DNA of 64,000 nt, taken from an uncultured Monoglobus sp. Its GTDB lineage: Bacteria > Bacillota > Clostridia > Monoglobales > Monoglobaceae. The translations under genes were made by a program, and so were the position numbers. Positions 12,001 through 19,093 of this stretch are shown here, piece after piece. The notes under the pieces are model-generated. The model had not been told where the DNA came from and ran no database searches. It saw nothing but the letters and a program-made list of their open reading frames with translations. Position 1 is the first letter of the stretch. Each line of letters opens with the position of its first letter. Location of the stretch: contig CANRBF010000001.1 in NCBI GenBank assembly GCA_947628795.1, positions 1-64,000 on the forward strand, read 5' to 3'.

Positions 12001-12260
12001 TCATCATGAGCATCAGGGTTGCCATCCAGCCACTGTATCAAAAGAGGCTGATAGCCGTTATCCTCGCCGGGCGCGGCGCTGGCGTCCGAATCCGCCTCCT
12101 CGTCGGAGGCGGGTCCCCCCTCAGTCAGGCTGACGCCTGACAGCTCCCCCGAGGGGGCGCCTGAATCGGAGGCCGCGAAAACCGCGATGCCCGGCAAAGT
12201 GCCAAGCACCATAACAACAGCCAGCAATACGGCCAAAGTTCGATTTAGTTTTTTCATCAT
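3051..12260 (-). CDS. Giant SLH-anchored surface protein with BspA-type LRRs, InlB repeats and Pro/Thr linker
   Basis: A 3069-residue secreted protein. Two adjacent ATG codons follow AAGGAG; either could start. Residues 1-30 are a signal peptide. BspA-like LRR_5 repeats ([19 protein letters not shown] pattern) occupy about 140-320 and resume at about 680-1130. Between them, roughly 400-640, lies a jelly-roll-like module ([29 protein letters not shown]) resembling concanavalin/laminin-G folds. InlB/Listeria-Bacteroides repeats (VIYDAN...GHIFKGWS...LYAVWE) run from about 1270 to 2580. A Thr/Pro/Glu repeat (about 2590-2780) and a Gly-rich linker lead to three SLH motifs at about 2830-3000 ([25 protein letters not shown]). 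The likely role is an S-layer-associated adhesin held on pyruvylated wall polymer. Residues 34-50 are encoded by an inserted palindromic repeat. The C-terminal ~240 residues are paralogous to those of the protein at 57872. Confidence 0.9.
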   Translation of the reverse strand: MMKKLNRTLAVLLAVVMVLGTLPGIAVFAASDSGAPSGELSGVSLTEGGPASDEEADSDASAAPGEDNGYQPLLIQWLDGNPDAHDDAREDQTLAPYLEVEGNPVTKEARIVRFTYSSTSGMTDILIPATIQATDLNGENSNEYKITEICDDAFSGSNLESVTFATHYKDESKTDYKIKKIGANAFASNNLTEISGWPSTIETISDGCFQGNSLLTTVDLTSMGITSIPDNCFRNCSALNKVNIGKSTTDTSGGVSKITSLGAGAFDGCNALTEFFVPDTVVSIGENAFNLSTSTSLVVNIDRPEYSNTLEPKVLTGAPWGNVSGYIRWKSDGETSYPYGYDNDTPFIIDEDGYICGLKYITGSDNKYNANDNNALNNRNDFRYYLKNSGVTSQELTEHNEKWDFNDLENDKVLNSGDRIYNNNNKCLEIYHDSANNDAKVAQDSDTSDHYIQFDDISGNQEGWQYTTDFPSSTEKFTVELDVRFGDTQGSSVPLRLFDSNNVSSSNATNDDGRFFDIQTNNGSFCYYDYLENSSRKTISSGGSYSTNTWYSLKVEYTASNNQIKIYIKQKSASSYGNPKVTETLGNNGNDKNGNSVPQLVPTLVYARTPGGNPNKAAFDNISVSYFVPENTKYTPTAGDYSYFTVNGGKISNASDVKSGSLEIKIPSYYYTLNSDGNVHWGDGIKPKPIKGIRDGAFGSQPAADILKSVDFLYLNDSGILGEHPMTEIPYGAFWYCVNMTSVKNIPDTVKTIGADAFRQCRNITSIDLPSSIRNIGERAFRECNELATVRFDHSAYDGKDDPNEPVINSADESSYTGNGETFVIKPDAFSKCVKLTDIYLEGIYHDVGRGDGVTAGGDDKTLTSPFGAYYADVHYRNHLEYAYTLQADTPNDYWWFNRNTGDVVYYTDPDVTERTRLQIPQTLTATREGEVFTKTIVGVAQQDENTELLSKVDSAGNGVLSERGDKKIYSVTFPDSVKSINHSAFHETTIGVGWVDLNKVENINYRAFGSAGLTSLTLPDTIRTIGSRAFENNNFSKQDSKDPEFGGPNVLIIPGDIESIENNAFDKNATGISKIVIKQYQYNTSDTGEWDDAHKFYKKAPTTITSTAPFGIETEGYTLRYMDQGQLIYYDYLLSGNTIRVQTGNAIPVAVKPVVESGEVKNEAVINLGAINAATENLTYATKIDYLEAFEDDEDTAAGKELINNNTNWWYDAAGFENKTNAEIEDQAGKPHTVDLNNIYGNGAVTFKIEFNTTEAGEEAADKVDYHTIPINVFHHVTYDANGAAGYVPVENDGHDKNNDGYADADNIGTPNANTEEFIEGYNVPIIGNNGNGDPEQILTKSKAAFAGWYAVTSGEKVPEWLLTVISSEDEIKNENIENEDVEEPGVKFFDYADLGNTQEETTAKLTMGDSDVTLYAIWADDENGNGIPDYDDAIVRYHMNGGTWTDKGTTYNDRNFYRERGARTENYALSESLVKPDRAPVNFREKYPESDEPDKEIHFAQMGWATKAFEGYADSDGNFHHIGSDDSAEPATFIVHSLDTSKTNIYDQVENEGKYEYDVYAIWAEDDEPNDGIPDAMQVIYNENLPQAVIDANGADTDTSNDTHANYIPFDSHAYTSMTDFQGVSIMPTDKSVRLPELEGYVFRGWSTNPNYDPAQTSAEETGKPNDKPADGTNDYVNEYFANFGVLYLPESLKDDTNGARTWFTKKPGLTRLYAIWERASYGVKYNENGGSIELPVDENTYSLGDEVPLLYTPAPRHEGALFLGWTRNKPFLSVTSQAELDERINDETNPLYLKEADEISHYPAAENAEMALEENSTVMNLYAAWTIDRYGENRAGNQTGDSIPDYYQVIYDANAGADTVVGDLPQDTNLYNKDAEVKVQPSDISREGHIFKGWSLNTPDGSGKNGNDYYQANDTFSKTERADILYAVWEPLTPTYDVIYVDNGATEGQVPIEGKMYEDGEDVVVKNNTKGGSTEDGNGNIAREGHIFLGWSVNEELPPITSRSAETAANIVKAGDTIQMTRPENSSIMALCAVWAVDSNRDGTPDYNQIIYLPGRAGSSAKWPAGSAAAEFPYAQDIKDEGNSVIADMPEWNADRSFVNWKVSEGDTVYEPGETITDGLDSGLILEAQWNNIDFGVTYDPNTPEGEYSGAVPQDAERYERDSVAKALPVGDLEREGAVFLGWSKKNALTQEADGVDLGVNQAVTKFSQINKLDIIPPDGAIEIIGDVTLYAVWAVDKKDGAEAGGGTAGDGIADFMQVFYDPGLAADLADKVPTDVTPYDKNSEITVKNVGDDFVWSQYTFQGWSLEQQSQDQADGAEGAGEHITLSPGDVFKMDDAIRIVGHDHLHPNDNGVTLYAVWAKNAIYKLNYDLNDANDAAPESQKHTDSRTFSSGRILTLADDIDYSGWNLTERRPENAAFAGWIAKNDANLGVISQIQNDGKPIVLSEITSDVASAMAHMVRFDASDIDVIAIWAGDYFDPNRPDTDQAPDNVPDAYQVDYSTNADNYDFSDADVTGIPNDTAAYTMGDTVYVEGLNPPTVSGYEFLGWSLNKSDGTGVNPTTNELYRSGETFEKSGKIDVLYAVWQKAAEPSAAPTTEPTSAPTTEPSVEPTTEPTAEPTTEPSVEPTTEPSAEPTTEPSVEPTTEPSVEPTTEPSVEPTTEPSAEPTTEPSVEPTTEPTAEPTTEPSVEPTTEPSVEPTTEPTAEPTTEPTAEPTTEPTAEPTTEPTAEPTAEPTLAPTEAPTEIPTLAPSIEPSAAPATEAPSSEPTAAPTPTRRPSSGGGSLGGGGGWGTGPLPTATPTPTAAPAASAEPGVGGTATAAPQLNSDDHFAYIVGYPEGDVRPENNIARDEVATIFFRMLTDDSRMAYWTQTNAYSDVPADLWSNNAVSTMSNAGILTGYPDGSFMPTANITRAEFAAIAARFDSGSGESLDMFNDISGHWAEEYIKRAAARGWINGYGDGTFKPDQYITRAEAMTLVNNILNRHVGIEGLHEGMITFSDNSDPSAWYYTAVQEATNTHDYERAEGAANETWTGIREPRNWAELEKEWSTSGSAGSEASVYNRN
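3925..4490 (-). repeat. Degenerate tandem repeat coding [16 protein letters not shown]
   Basis: Tandem copies of an approximately 24-bp unit (two four-residue motifs, EPTT and EPS/T-V/A) form the wall-spanning linker ahead of the SLH domains. All six frames stay open here, producing long spurious antisense frames. Confidence 0.85.
12113..12162. repeat. Palindromic repeat, type B, inside the surface protein gene
   Basis: This copy (GTCCCCCCTCAGTC, hairpin with GGCTGACGCC, CAGCTCCCCCGAGGGGGCGCC) lies within the coding frame and is translated on the minus strand as [17 protein letters not shown], residues 34-50, just after the signal peptide. The adjoining bases 12091-12112 (CCGCCTCCTCG-TCGGAGGCGGG) resemble a degraded type A unit. 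Confidence 0.75.
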
Positions 12261-12314
12261 AATAAACTCTCCTTATGTATATTTGTTTGATAATTATTAA
12301 TTAACAATTGTAAT

Positions 12315-12370
12315 GGGAACCCCTCTCAGTCGGCTCCGCCGACAGCTCTCCCCCTTAAAAGGAGGCGAGC
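12315..12370. repeat. Palindromic repeat, type B, copy 3
   Basis: A diverged copy: GGGAACCCCTCTCAGTCGG, hairpin CGGC-TCC-GCCG, ACAGCTCTCCCCCTT, AAAAGGAGGCGAGCC. It lies in the roughly 200-base untranslated leader of the giant surface protein gene. The 12261-12655 gap also holds that gene's promoter, an inverted repeat and the terminator of the next gene. Confidence 0.7.
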
Positions 12371-12467
12371 CACGGGCCGAAATTTGCCCTAAATATGCGT
12401 ATCACCCCCCCCCGATTGATTCTCGGGAGGGGTGAATTTACATTAATACCCATATTATTCATAATAA

Positions 12468-12496
12468 ATTATACCAAATTTGAACGCAATTTTCAA
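12468..12496 (-). promoter_or_regulatory. Promoter of the giant SLH protein
   Basis: TTGAAA (12491-12496) and TATAAT (12468-12473) on the minus strand have a 17-base spacer. The predicted start is near 12461, giving a leader of about 200 bases that includes a palindromic repeat. Confidence 0.7.
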
Positions 12497-12501
12497 CGGT
12501 A

Positions 12502-12537
12502 TTTTATACAAAATTACCACTCCAATTTTGTATAAAA
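12502..12537. promoter_or_regulatory. Perfect 14-bp inverted repeat upstream of the SLH promoter (putative operator)
   Basis: TTTTATACAAAATT (12502-12515) and AATTTTGTATAAAA (12524-12537) are exact inverted copies with 8 bases between. The centre is about 58 bases upstream of the predicted start and ends 5 bases before the -35. This is where an activator would bind; the protein is unknown. Confidence 0.6.
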
Positions 12538-12620
12538 CGCCAACGTTTATTCGCGTTTCTTTGCAATACTCTAAAATTGTGTATGATATTTTTATAAAAC
12601 CTCCGCCTTTTTCGCGCATC

Positions 12621-12648
12621 AAAAAAGAGCGGCAGGGCCGCTCTTTTT
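12621..12648 (-). terminator. Intrinsic terminator of the glycosyltransferase gene
   Basis: On the minus strand GAGCGGC-CCT-GCCGCTC is followed by six T. It begins a few bases after the stop codon of the 12656-13906 gene. Confidence 0.85.
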
Positions 12649-12655
12649 ATTAAAT

Positions 12656-13906
12656 TTACGCTTTGTTTACTTCCTCGAGGGTTTTTACCACGCTGTGCTT
12701 GATGGGCTTCCACTCGACCTTCTTGAACAGCGCCGCGATTGCGATGGGAACGTATGTGAACTGGAATATCGGGAACAGGAAAAGATAGAATATCTTTTTG
12801 TACCAGACGCAGTTTACGTTGTGCCATTCGGTTATCATTGTCATGGCGCCTAAGATAAAGAACAGTCCGTAGAAGTTCACAAGGGTCTGGACAAGCGCGT
12901 GTATCAGCGCTCCGGTCTCGGGCGCGTTCGCCGCCATAGCCACGGGTATGGCCGCCGCGTTTATAATAACGCTCAGCAGCGTCATCAGCATGGCGGGCAT
13001 TACCGTCATCAAAAGGTCGAAGCAGGAGAAGCTGCCCTTAAATATGCCGCGCAGGAGCCTGCCGCCGTAGTGGGCGAACACCTGATAAAAGCCTTTGGCC
13101 CAGCGCAGTCTCTGAGTGTACGACTGCTTAAAGGTGGTGGGCTGCTCGTCGTAGAGCATGGCCTTTGCCGCGTAGCCTATCTTGATGCCCTTTGTGACCG
13201 AGTCGCAGGTGAACTCGATATCCTCGGTGAGCAGGTGGTGTATCCATCCGCCGTTCTGCTCGATTATTTTGGAGCTTACCAGAAATCCGGTTCCGGACAC
13301 CGCGCAGCTGGTACCCAGCTGCATTCTGGAATTGTTCAGGTACCTGGCTTCGCGCAGGAACCAGATCGAGTATCCCGCGGAGATCCAGTTGTCGTCAAAG
13401 TTCTTGGAGTTTCTATAGCTGGTCAGGCAGTCATAGCCGTTGTCGAACACCTTGTTCATCTCTTTGACATAGTTTTTGTCAAGCACGTTGTCGGCGTCGA
13501 ATATCATGTATCCTTCGTAGCCGGCGTCGGCGTGTTCCTTCTTAATTATATCAAACAGCCAGTCGAGAGCGTAGCCCTTGCCGACCCGGGCCTTGTTGAA
13601 GCGCTCGTACACGATCGCGCCCGCTTGTCTCGCGACCTCGGCGGTGTCGTCGGTGCAGTTGTCCGCGATAACGAACACGTCGAGCTTATCTTTCGGATAG
13701 TTCTGGTTTTTTATGCTGGAAATCAGGTTGCCTATAACGTCTCTTTCGTTTCTGGCGGATATGACCGCCGCGAACTTGTGCTGCGTCTTTGCCTTGAATT
13801 TCTGCTCGCCTTTAAGCAGGCCGACAAACAGATAAAAGAACTGGTAGGCGTAACACATGGTGAACAAAATCGAAATCACCGCGTTAAATACAATAATCGC
13901 TTCCAT
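12656..13906 (-). CDS. Membrane-bound family 2 glycosyltransferase (processive polysaccharide synthase-like)
   Basis: 416 residues. An N-terminal membrane segment (about 1-28) precedes a cytoplasmic GT-A domain beginning AAVISARNERDVIGNLI, with the metal-binding DADN motif, a TED motif near 228 and the QRLRW motif near 266, which marks processive beta-glycosyltransferases such as cellulose, hyaluronan or poly-GlcNAc synthases. Three or more membrane helices follow (about 285-395). It therefore probably makes or exports a beta-linked surface polysaccharide; the sugar cannot be read from the sequence. It is a single gene with its own promoter candidate and terminator. The leader contains a perfect hairpin (13921-13941, CCCAAAAC arms) just before the AAAGGAG ribosome site. 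The start ATG at 13904-13906 fits that site. Confidence 0.85.
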   Translation of the reverse strand: MEAIIVFNAVISILFTMCYAYQFFYLFVGLLKGEQKFKAKTQHKFAAVISARNERDVIGNLISSIKNQNYPKDKLDVFVIADNCTDDTAEVARQAGAIVYERFNKARVGKGYALDWLFDIIKKEHADAGYEGYMIFDADNVLDKNYVKEMNKVFDNGYDCLTSYRNSKNFDDNWISAGYSIWFLREARYLNNSRMQLGTSCAVSGTGFLVSSKIIEQNGGWIHHLLTEDIEFTCDSVTKGIKIGYAAKAMLYDEQPTTFKQSYTQRLRWAKGFYQVFAHYGGRLLRGIFKGSFSCFDLLMTVMPAMLMTLLSVIINAAAIPVAMAANAPETGALIHALVQTLVNFYGLFFILGAMTMITEWHNVNCVWYKKIFYLFLFPIFQFTYVPIAIAALFKKVEWKPIKHSVVKTLEEVNKA

Positions 13907-14042
13907 AAGATCTCCTTTTTCCCAAAACGCGCCGTTTTGGGGTTCCTTTCCGTCAAAGCCCTATAATTTTTTGATAACCGCCGAGCGTCAAATCGGTCGG
14001 TAATTTTTTCTAAATACTGTTATAGACCCAAATTATTGAAAA

Positions 14043-14072
14043 TTTATAAACAAAATATGAACATTTTGTAAA
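14043..14072 (-). promoter_or_regulatory. Promoter candidate of the glycosyltransferase, with a small inverted repeat in the spacer
   Basis: TTTACA (14067-14072) and TATAAA (14043-14048) on the minus strand are 18 bases apart. A perfect 7-bp inverted repeat ACAAAAT-ATGAAC-ATTTTGT (14050-14069) fills the spacer and could be a repressor site. Start-site evidence is lacking. Confidence 0.4.
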
Positions 14073-14128
14073 CAACATGTTATTTTATTATTACGACCGA
14101 TCCGGTATGTTTTTAATAAAATTTTCGT

Positions 14129-15001
14129 CTAAATTGTATAATCTCCGCCGGTGAGCTTCGCGTACAGTCCGCCGATGTCCAGCTGTTTTCCGAGGTATAT
14201 CTCGTCCGCCAGTATCGCCTGACCGATCAACATTCCGCGGCCGTTTATTATTTTATGCCCGCGCGCCTCGGCGTATGACAAAAACTTGGTTTTGGGCGGG
14301 CTGTATATCAGGTCGCACACCGCCGCGGAAGGGTTCAGGCCGTCCGTGAAAGACAGATCCTCGTAATCCGCGCCGACGCCGCTCATGCCGAGAGGTGTGG
14401 CGTTTATCAAAATGTCGCAGTCGGGCAGATATTTCGCCGCCTCGGCGTTGCCGCCCGAGATAAGCTCGCAGCCGCTCCGCGCCCTGCCGTCCTTTTGGTA
14501 GCCGCGTATCTTTTCGCAGACCGCCTCGGCCTTTTGAACCGTGCGGTTCATGACAGCGATCCTGCCCGCGCCCATATCGGTCAGCTTGAGCGCCAGAGTT
14601 GACACAACTCCGCCCGCGCCGAGAATGACGATGCTTTTGCCCTCGGCGTCGACTCCGTTTTGCTCAAGCGACAGCACAAAGCCGCGGGCGTCGGTGTTGT
14701 AGCCGTAGAGCTCGCCGTCCTTTATCTTGACCGTGTTGACCGCGCCGAACAGCTCGGCGTCGCCGTCGATCTCCTTGAGATACGGGATTATGTCGGTCTT
14801 GTGCGGCATGGTTAAATTAAAGCCTCTGACGCCGCTCTCGATCGCGGATTTGATGTATTCCGAAAGGCCGCCCTTTTTCACCAGCACGCGGGTGTAGTCG
14901 CACTCAAGACCCAGCGCGTCAAACACCAGGCCGTGAACTATCGGCGACTTGCTGTGCTCGATGGGGTCGCCGATAACGTTAAGCTTTATTTTATCACTCA
15001 T
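14129..15001 (-). CDS. aroE: Shikimate dehydrogenase
   Basis: 290 residues, the usual length. It reduces 3-dehydroshikimate to shikimate with NADPH. The N-terminal substrate half contains DPIEHSKSP and NLTMPHKTD, whose Lys and the later NTDARGF Asp form the catalytic pair. The nucleotide-binding half has GAGGVVSTLALKL and a C-terminal INGRGMLIGQA. It is the last gene of the aromatic operon, and its start overlaps the aroQ end by 8 bases (ATGAGTGA), indicating translational coupling. No obvious U-rich terminator was seen immediately downstream. Confidence 0.95.
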   Translation of the reverse strand: MSDKIKLNVIGDPIEHSKSPIVHGLVFDALGLECDYTRVLVKKGGLSEYIKSAIESGVRGFNLTMPHKTDIIPYLKEIDGDAELFGAVNTVKIKDGELYGYNTDARGFVLSLEQNGVDAEGKSIVILGAGGVVSTLALKLTDMGAGRIAVMNRTVQKAEAVCEKIRGYQKDGRARSGCELISGGNAEAAKYLPDCDILINATPLGMSGVGADYEDLSFTDGLNPSAAVCDLIYSPPKTKFLSYAEARGHKIINGRGMLIGQAILADEIYLGKQLDIGGLYAKLTGGDYTI

Positions 15002-15434
15002 CGGTTTTCACCTCGCCGAGAAGATAGTCGATCGCAAGCAGATAGCCCCTAAGACCCAGACCGCAGATCTGTCCGACGCAGCCCGCCGCGGTCACCGACT
15101 TGTGCCGAAATTCCTCGCGTTTGTGGATGTTGCTGATGTGGACCTCCACCGCGGGCAGGTTTACCGCCTTGAGCGCGTCCAGTATCGCGTAGCTGTAGTG
15201 GGTGTAGGCGCCGGGGTTTATCACTATGCCGTCGAAATTCGCCGGCGCGTGATGGATAAAGTCGATGATCTCACCCTCGCCGTTGCTCTGAAGCACGACC
15301 GCCTCGCAGCCGCGCTCCGCCGCGTGGTCCTCGATCATTTTTTCAAGCTGCTGATAGCCCGTGTTGCCGTACACGTCCGGCTCGCGAATTCCCAGCATGT
15401 TGATATTCGGCCCGTTTATTACAATGATCTTCAT
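14994..15434 (-). CDS. aroQ: Type II 3-dehydroquinate dehydratase
   Basis: 146 residues, the type II (dodecameric) enzyme that converts 3-dehydroquinate to 3-dehydroshikimate. Visible family blocks are INGPNINMLGIREPDVYG (with the catalytic Arg and Tyr), NPGAYTHYSYAILDAL and EVHISNIHKREEFRHKSV (substrate-binding His and Asn). It starts 12 bases after the fic stop codon, so aroQ and aroE probably share transcripts that begin at the toxin-antitoxin promoter as well as at the operon promoter. There is a GGAGAAAC ribosome site just before the ATG. Confidence 0.95.
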   Translation of the reverse strand: MKIIVINGPNINMLGIREPDVYGNTGYQQLEKMIEDHAAERGCEAVVLQSNGEGEIIDFIHHAPANFDGIVINPGAYTHYSYAILDALKAVNLPAVEVHISNIHKREEFRHKSVTAAGCVGQICGLGLRGYLLAIDYLLGEVKTDE

Positions 15435-15446
15435 AATGTTTCTCCT

Positions 15447-16055
15447 TTAGTCTATTTTTTCCAAAGCATTTGTAATTATTTTTTCCATCAATTCATAGTC
15501 GCAAGCAAAAGCTCGAACGCTCGCCTCAAGCATATCACCGCTTGAAATATTCATAAAATTAAGACGATAGCCGGCATTGTATGCCAGATATTCTATAAAC
15601 ATTCTCTGAGTTCTCCCGTTGCCTTCTCGAAACGGATGTATAACATTGATTTCTCCGAGATAATACGCAAGCCGCTTTCCGAGTCCGGCTTTGTCCGCGC
15701 AATCCTTCAGATAATTTTCGCGTTTGAGCTTTTCGAACAGTTCGTTTATCTGAGGCTCAATATATTCAGCCAAACAAAACTGATTTCCTTTAGATATATT
15801 AACGGTACGAACGGTACCGGCCCATTCGTATATTTCACCAAACAGAAATTTGTGGATCCTCTTTAAATGCTCAAAATCAAACCCGCCCTCAATTCTTTCG
15901 ACGCTCGCCTGAGAGGCTTTCACAGAAGTAATCGCCCGCTCGGCAGCTTCAAGCTCGGTTTGATCTTTAATATTTAATTTATTTCTCAAAACATGAGAGC
16001 CGGGATAGCAATATTTAACATCCCATTCGTATTCATAATAATATTGATCTTTCAT
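15447..16055 (-). CDS. fic: Fic-domain adenylyltransferase toxin
   Basis: 202 residues, a class I Fic protein. The active-site loop HPFREGNGRTQR (His near residue 139) is complete, so AMP transfer onto a protein target is expected. The beta-hairpin 'flap' (NISKGNQFCLAEYIEPQI) and the N-terminal region with YCYPGSHVLRNKLNI match VbhT/Fic toxins. The inhibitory Glu motif is not inside this protein; it is in the small upstream gene. Start codon and antitoxin stop overlap (ATGA). In class I systems such as VbhT the target is DNA gyrase or topoisomerase IV; that is family knowledge, not visible here. The pair is embedded in the aro operon between aroK and aroQ. Confidence 0.9.
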   Translation of the reverse strand: MKDQYYYEYEWDVKYCYPGSHVLRNKLNIKDQTELEAAERAITSVKASQASVERIEGGFDFEHLKRIHKFLFGEIYEWAGTVRTVNISKGNQFCLAEYIEPQINELFEKLKRENYLKDCADKAGLGKRLAYYLGEINVIHPFREGNGRTQRMFIEYLAYNAGYRLNFMNISSGDMLEASVRAFACDYELMEKIITNALEKID

Positions 16056-16219
16056 ATCGGTTTTTTGTAATGTTCGACTAACTCTTTAACGGTTTCATCA
16101 AAACTCTTTATACCGTCAAAGCAGTCTCTTATTCTGGATGTGTCCGCGTCTGTCAGGGGCATACCTTCCATAGTCATGGTGGCATTAACGTTGGCAATAA
16201 TTCTCTCAGATTCGCTCAT
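16052..16219 (-). CDS. VbhA-like antitoxin of the Fic toxin (55 residues)
   Basis: Begins at the ATG 16217-16219 after a GGGAGA ribosome site and ends in a 4-base overlap with fic. The peptide contains NVNATMTMEGMPLTDADTS. TMTMEG fits the (S/T)xxxE(G/N) inhibitory motif of class I Fic antitoxins, in which the Glu contacts the second Arg of the Fic motif and blocks ATP placement. The rest (DGIKSFDETVKELVEHY) matches the second helical hairpin of the antitoxin VbhA family. Very high confidence from motif plus order. Confidence 0.88.
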   Translation of the reverse strand: MSESERIIANVNATMTMEGMPLTDADTSRIRDCFDGIKSFDETVKELVEHYKKPI

Positions 16220-16252
16220 ACAAATCATCTCCCGATTAATATCTGCACTATT

Positions 16253-16281
16253 ATTATACCATAAAATTTCTGTTAATTCAA
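16253..16281 (-). promoter_or_regulatory. Internal promoter of the Fic toxin-antitoxin pair
   Basis: TTGAAT (16276-16281) and TATAAT (16253-16258) with a 17-base spacer on the minus strand, in the 65-base gap after aroK. The start would be near 16246, about 27 bases before the antitoxin ATG. Confidence 0.75.
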
Positions 16282-16284
16282 TAA

Positions 16285-16788
16285 TTACTGTTTGACGGTG
16301 TTTCTGATTAGGCGGAGGACTTCGCCGAGGGCGGAGGCAAAAGTACCGTCGTTTATGACAAGGGCGGTCGCCGCCTCTCTGTATTTGTCGTACCGCTCTT
16401 TATACAGCGTTTTGAGCCGCTCCGCGTTGTCTTTGAGCAGCGGTCTGCCCGAGGTGTCGATGTCGCCCGCGATAAGCTCAAGCGGACGATCGATAAATAT
16501 GACGGCCGCGCCCGAGTCCTTCATTATTTTAATGTTCTCATCGCGGGTGACTATGCCGCCGCCGGTCGAAATTATCCGATCGTCGCCGCGTAAACAATCG
16601 CGAAGCACCTCGGTCTCGATCTTTCGGAACTCCTCCTCACCGCGCTCGGCGAAAATGTCGGGTATCGGGCCCTCGCGGCGCTCGATCTCCGCGTCGGTGT
16701 CTGTGAACTCAAGGTTAAGGCTGTCCGCCGCGGCCTTGCCGAAAGCCGACTTGCCGCAGCCCGGCATTCCGATAAGCAAAACGTTCAT
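16285..16788 (-). CDS. aroK: Shikimate kinase
   Basis: 167 residues. It phosphorylates shikimate at the 3-OH. Walker A GMPGCGKSAFG (residues 7-17), DTDAEIE (Mg and shikimate binding), the STGGGIV loop and the lid RPLLKDNAERLKTLYKER are all present. The gene lies 12 bases after pheA. It is followed by the inserted toxin-antitoxin module and no terminator, so read-through into aroQ-aroE is likely. Confidence 0.95.
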   Translation of the reverse strand: MNVLLIGMPGCGKSAFGKAAADSLNLEFTDTDAEIERREGPIPDIFAERGEEEFRKIETEVLRDCLRGDDRIISTGGGIVTRDENIKIMKDSGAAVIFIDRPLELIAGDIDTSGRPLLKDNAERLKTLYKERYDKYREAATALVINDGTFASALGEVLRLIRNTVKQ

Positions 16789-16800
16789 ATATAATACCTC

Positions 16801-17979
16801 TTATTCTTTCAGCTTGTAGTTTCCCAGAAGCTTGAACTCGCCCGTGCCCTCGATAACGTTGTTGGTGACGCGGCGCACGTGACCGTCAAGCAGGTTCCCG
16901 CAGTAATCCACAAAAAACATGTACTCGAAATTCCTGTCATACAGCGGGCGCGACTCCAGCTTTACCAGATTCAGATCGCCCCGGGCGAAGCACGCCAGTA
17001 TTCTGTGCAGCTCGCCGCTCTGGTGGGGCAGGGTGAACGCGGCGCTGATCTTGTCGCAGCTCTCGTCGATCTCAAGATTCTTCGAGACGATTATAAACCG
17101 CGTGGTGTTTTTGGCGCTGTTGTTTATGTCCTCCGCCAGAACCTTGAGCCCGTAAAGCTCGGCGTTCTGCCGTCCCGCGATTGCGGCCTTGCTCTTGTCG
17201 CCGTCTGTCGCCACCTTTTGGGCGCTCTGCGACGTGCTGTAATACTCCTTGAGCTCAACTTCGCCCAAGGTCTTTAAAAACTCGCGGCTCTGCATTATGC
17301 CCTGCTCGTGGGAATACACGGTCTTGACATCCGAAAGCTCGGCTCCGGGAACACCCAGCAGACAGTGGCGTATCGGCACGTCGACCTCGCCCGTGATGAA
17401 ATATCCGTATTTGGCGAGAAGGTCGATCACGTCGGCTATCGTGCCGGTGTATGAGTTCTCGATGGGCAGCACCGCGTAATCGGCGTTTCCGCTCTCAAGC
17501 TCCGAAAAGGCGCTGTCGAATGTCGGCACGCTGCGGCGCTTTGAGTCCGCGCCGAAATATTTTATCGCCGCCTGCTCGGTGTACGAACCGTCGGCGCCGT
17601 AGAACACGATCTTTGGATCCTCGATCGGGGGCTTGGGGTCGAGCAGATCCTCGACCATTGTGCGGTTGCAGCCCACAAGCTCTCTGGTCTGGCGCTCGCG
17701 GCTGATCGACATTATCGCCGCGTAGAACTCGTATACCTCGTTCTTTTGGCGCTTGCCCTCCACAAGGTCCATCTTGCTCATCAGCACCTGCTTCTCGCGC
17801 TCGGAGTCAAGAACAGCCTTACCCACGCTCCGCTTGTAGTCGGCGACGCCGCTGCTCAGCTCCATGCGCCGCAAAAACAGCGGCAGGAGCTCCGAGTCGA
17901 TCTTGTCGATCTCCGCGCGGAGCTCGTCCAGCTTTGTGTCATATTCGATTTCTTTATTATTTATTTGCTCTTTGTCCAT
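16801..17979 (-). CDS. pheA: Bifunctional chorismate mutase/prephenate dehydratase (P-protein)
   Basis: 392 residues from the ATG at 17977-17979 (MDKEQINN), chosen because AGGATG precedes it and because the upstream in-frame extension would lie inside aroC. Residues about 15-100 form an AroQ-type chorismate mutase (LRAEIDKIDSELLPLFLRRMEL). The prephenate dehydratase domain follows (YGADGSYTEQAA, VLPIENSYTGTI, and the TTRFIIVSK block). The C-terminus is an ACT domain (LPHQSGELHRILACFARGDLNLVKLESRP) that binds Phe for feedback inhibition. It makes phenylpyruvate from chorismate. Gap to aroC is 11 bases. Confidence 0.95.
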   Translation of the reverse strand: MDKEQINNKEIEYDTKLDELRAEIDKIDSELLPLFLRRMELSSGVADYKRSVGKAVLDSEREKQVLMSKMDLVEGKRQKNEVYEFYAAIMSISRERQTRELVGCNRTMVEDLLDPKPPIEDPKIVFYGADGSYTEQAAIKYFGADSKRRSVPTFDSAFSELESGNADYAVLPIENSYTGTIADVIDLLAKYGYFITGEVDVPIRHCLLGVPGAELSDVKTVYSHEQGIMQSREFLKTLGEVELKEYYSTSQSAQKVATDGDKSKAAIAGRQNAELYGLKVLAEDINNSAKNTTRFIIVSKNLEIDESCDKISAAFTLPHQSGELHRILACFARGDLNLVKLESRPLYDRNFEYMFFVDYCGNLLDGHVRRVTNNVIEGTGEFKLLGNYKLKE

Positions 17980-17990
17980 TTTTTCACATC

Positions 17991-19064
17991 CTAAAATCTG
18001 TCGTATAACAAATCCAGCAGCGCGGCCGCCGCCGCGTTCTCGATCACCACCGCTCCGCGGTGAACGACGCACGGGTCATGCCTGCCGTGTATCTCGATCT
18101 CTGCGTTTTCCATCTTCTCAATATTGACCGTTCTCTGCTTTTGAGCGATCGACGGGGTCGGCTTGAGAACCGCGCGGAACACGATCGGCATTCCGTTGGT
18201 TATGCCGCCGTTTATGCCGCCGTTGTTGTTGGTGTAGGTTTTGACAACTCCGTTTTCAACATAAAACTCGTCGTTGGCCTCTTTTCCTGTCATTGCGGCG
18301 AATTCCGCTCCGGCGCCAAACATGACCGCCTTTACCGCCGGAACCGAGTAAAGCATAGCCGACAGACGGCTCTCGACCGAGCCGAAAAACGGCTCGCCCT
18401 TTCCGGCGGGCATGCCGACCGCCGCGCACTCCACGATGCCGCCCACCGAATTCAGGTCATTCTTCGCGGCCAGTATGCGCTCGCGCATTTGCTCTCCTTT
18501 TTTGTCGTCAATAACGGGAAAATCCTTTTTTGATACCGCCGCCAGTTCGGCTGCCGAAACGTTCGCGAGATCAAAAGGCTCGTCCCACACGTCGGCGATA
18601 CGCAGAATATGAGCGCCCACGCTCACGCCCTCGGCCTCAAGCACCTGCTTGGCCACGGCTCCGGCGAACACCAGCGGCGCTGTTATCCTGGCCGAAAAGT
18701 GGCCGCCGCCGCGATAGTCTCGGTTTTCGCCATACTTCACATAGGCGGTGTAGTCCGCGTGGCCGGGGCGCATCAGGTCTTTCTCGTAATGCTTTGAGAT
18801 CGTGTTGGTGTTTCTGATAACTCCGGCTATCGGCGTGCCCGTCGTCATGCCGTTCACAAAGCCCGACATGATCTCCACCTTGTCCGCCTCTCGGCGCGAG
18901 GTGGAAATGCCGCTCCGCCCCGGAGAGCGCCGCTCCATCTCGGCCTCTATCCTGTTTGTGTCCAACTTTATCCCGCCCGGCAGACCGTCTATCACAACGC
19001 CAATGCCGAGCCCGTGGGACTCGCCGAAGATACTGAGCCTTATATTTCTTCCGAATATGTTCAT
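17991..19064 (-). CDS. aroC: Chorismate synthase
   Basis: 357 residues, the full family length. It uses reduced FMN to convert EPSP to chorismate. Signatures: GESHGLGIGVVIDGLPGG near the N-terminus, RPGHADYTAYVKYG and RDYRGGGHFSAR in the middle, and GRHDPCVVHRG near the C-terminus. The ATG follows GGAGG at 6 bases. No fused flavin reductase is present, so a cellular reductase must supply FMNH2. Confidence 0.96.
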   Translation of the reverse strand: MNIFGRNIRLSIFGESHGLGIGVVIDGLPGGIKLDTNRIEAEMERRSPGRSGISTSRREADKVEIMSGFVNGMTTGTPIAGVIRNTNTISKHYEKDLMRPGHADYTAYVKYGENRDYRGGGHFSARITAPLVFAGAVAKQVLEAEGVSVGAHILRIADVWDEPFDLANVSAAELAAVSKKDFPVIDDKKGEQMRERILAAKNDLNSVGGIVECAAVGMPAGKGEPFFGSVESRLSAMLYSVPAVKAVMFGAGAEFAAMTGKEANDEFYVENGVVKTYTNNNGGINGGITNGMPIVFRAVLKPTPSIAQKQRTVNIEKMENAEIEIHGRHDPCVVHRGAVVIENAAAAALLDLLYDRF

Positions 19065-19093
19065 ACCGTCCTCCGAATATGTTTTATACTAAA

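Noticed and set aside
12899..13966. 355-codon plus-strand frame
   Set aside because: Antisense to the glycosyltransferase, whose motifs and TM pattern are intact; no ribosome site or homology visible.
17980..18072. Extended N-terminus of pheA (Arg/Gly-rich, 31 residues)
   Set aside because: It lies inside aroC and lacks a ribosome site; the start at 17979 has AGGATG.
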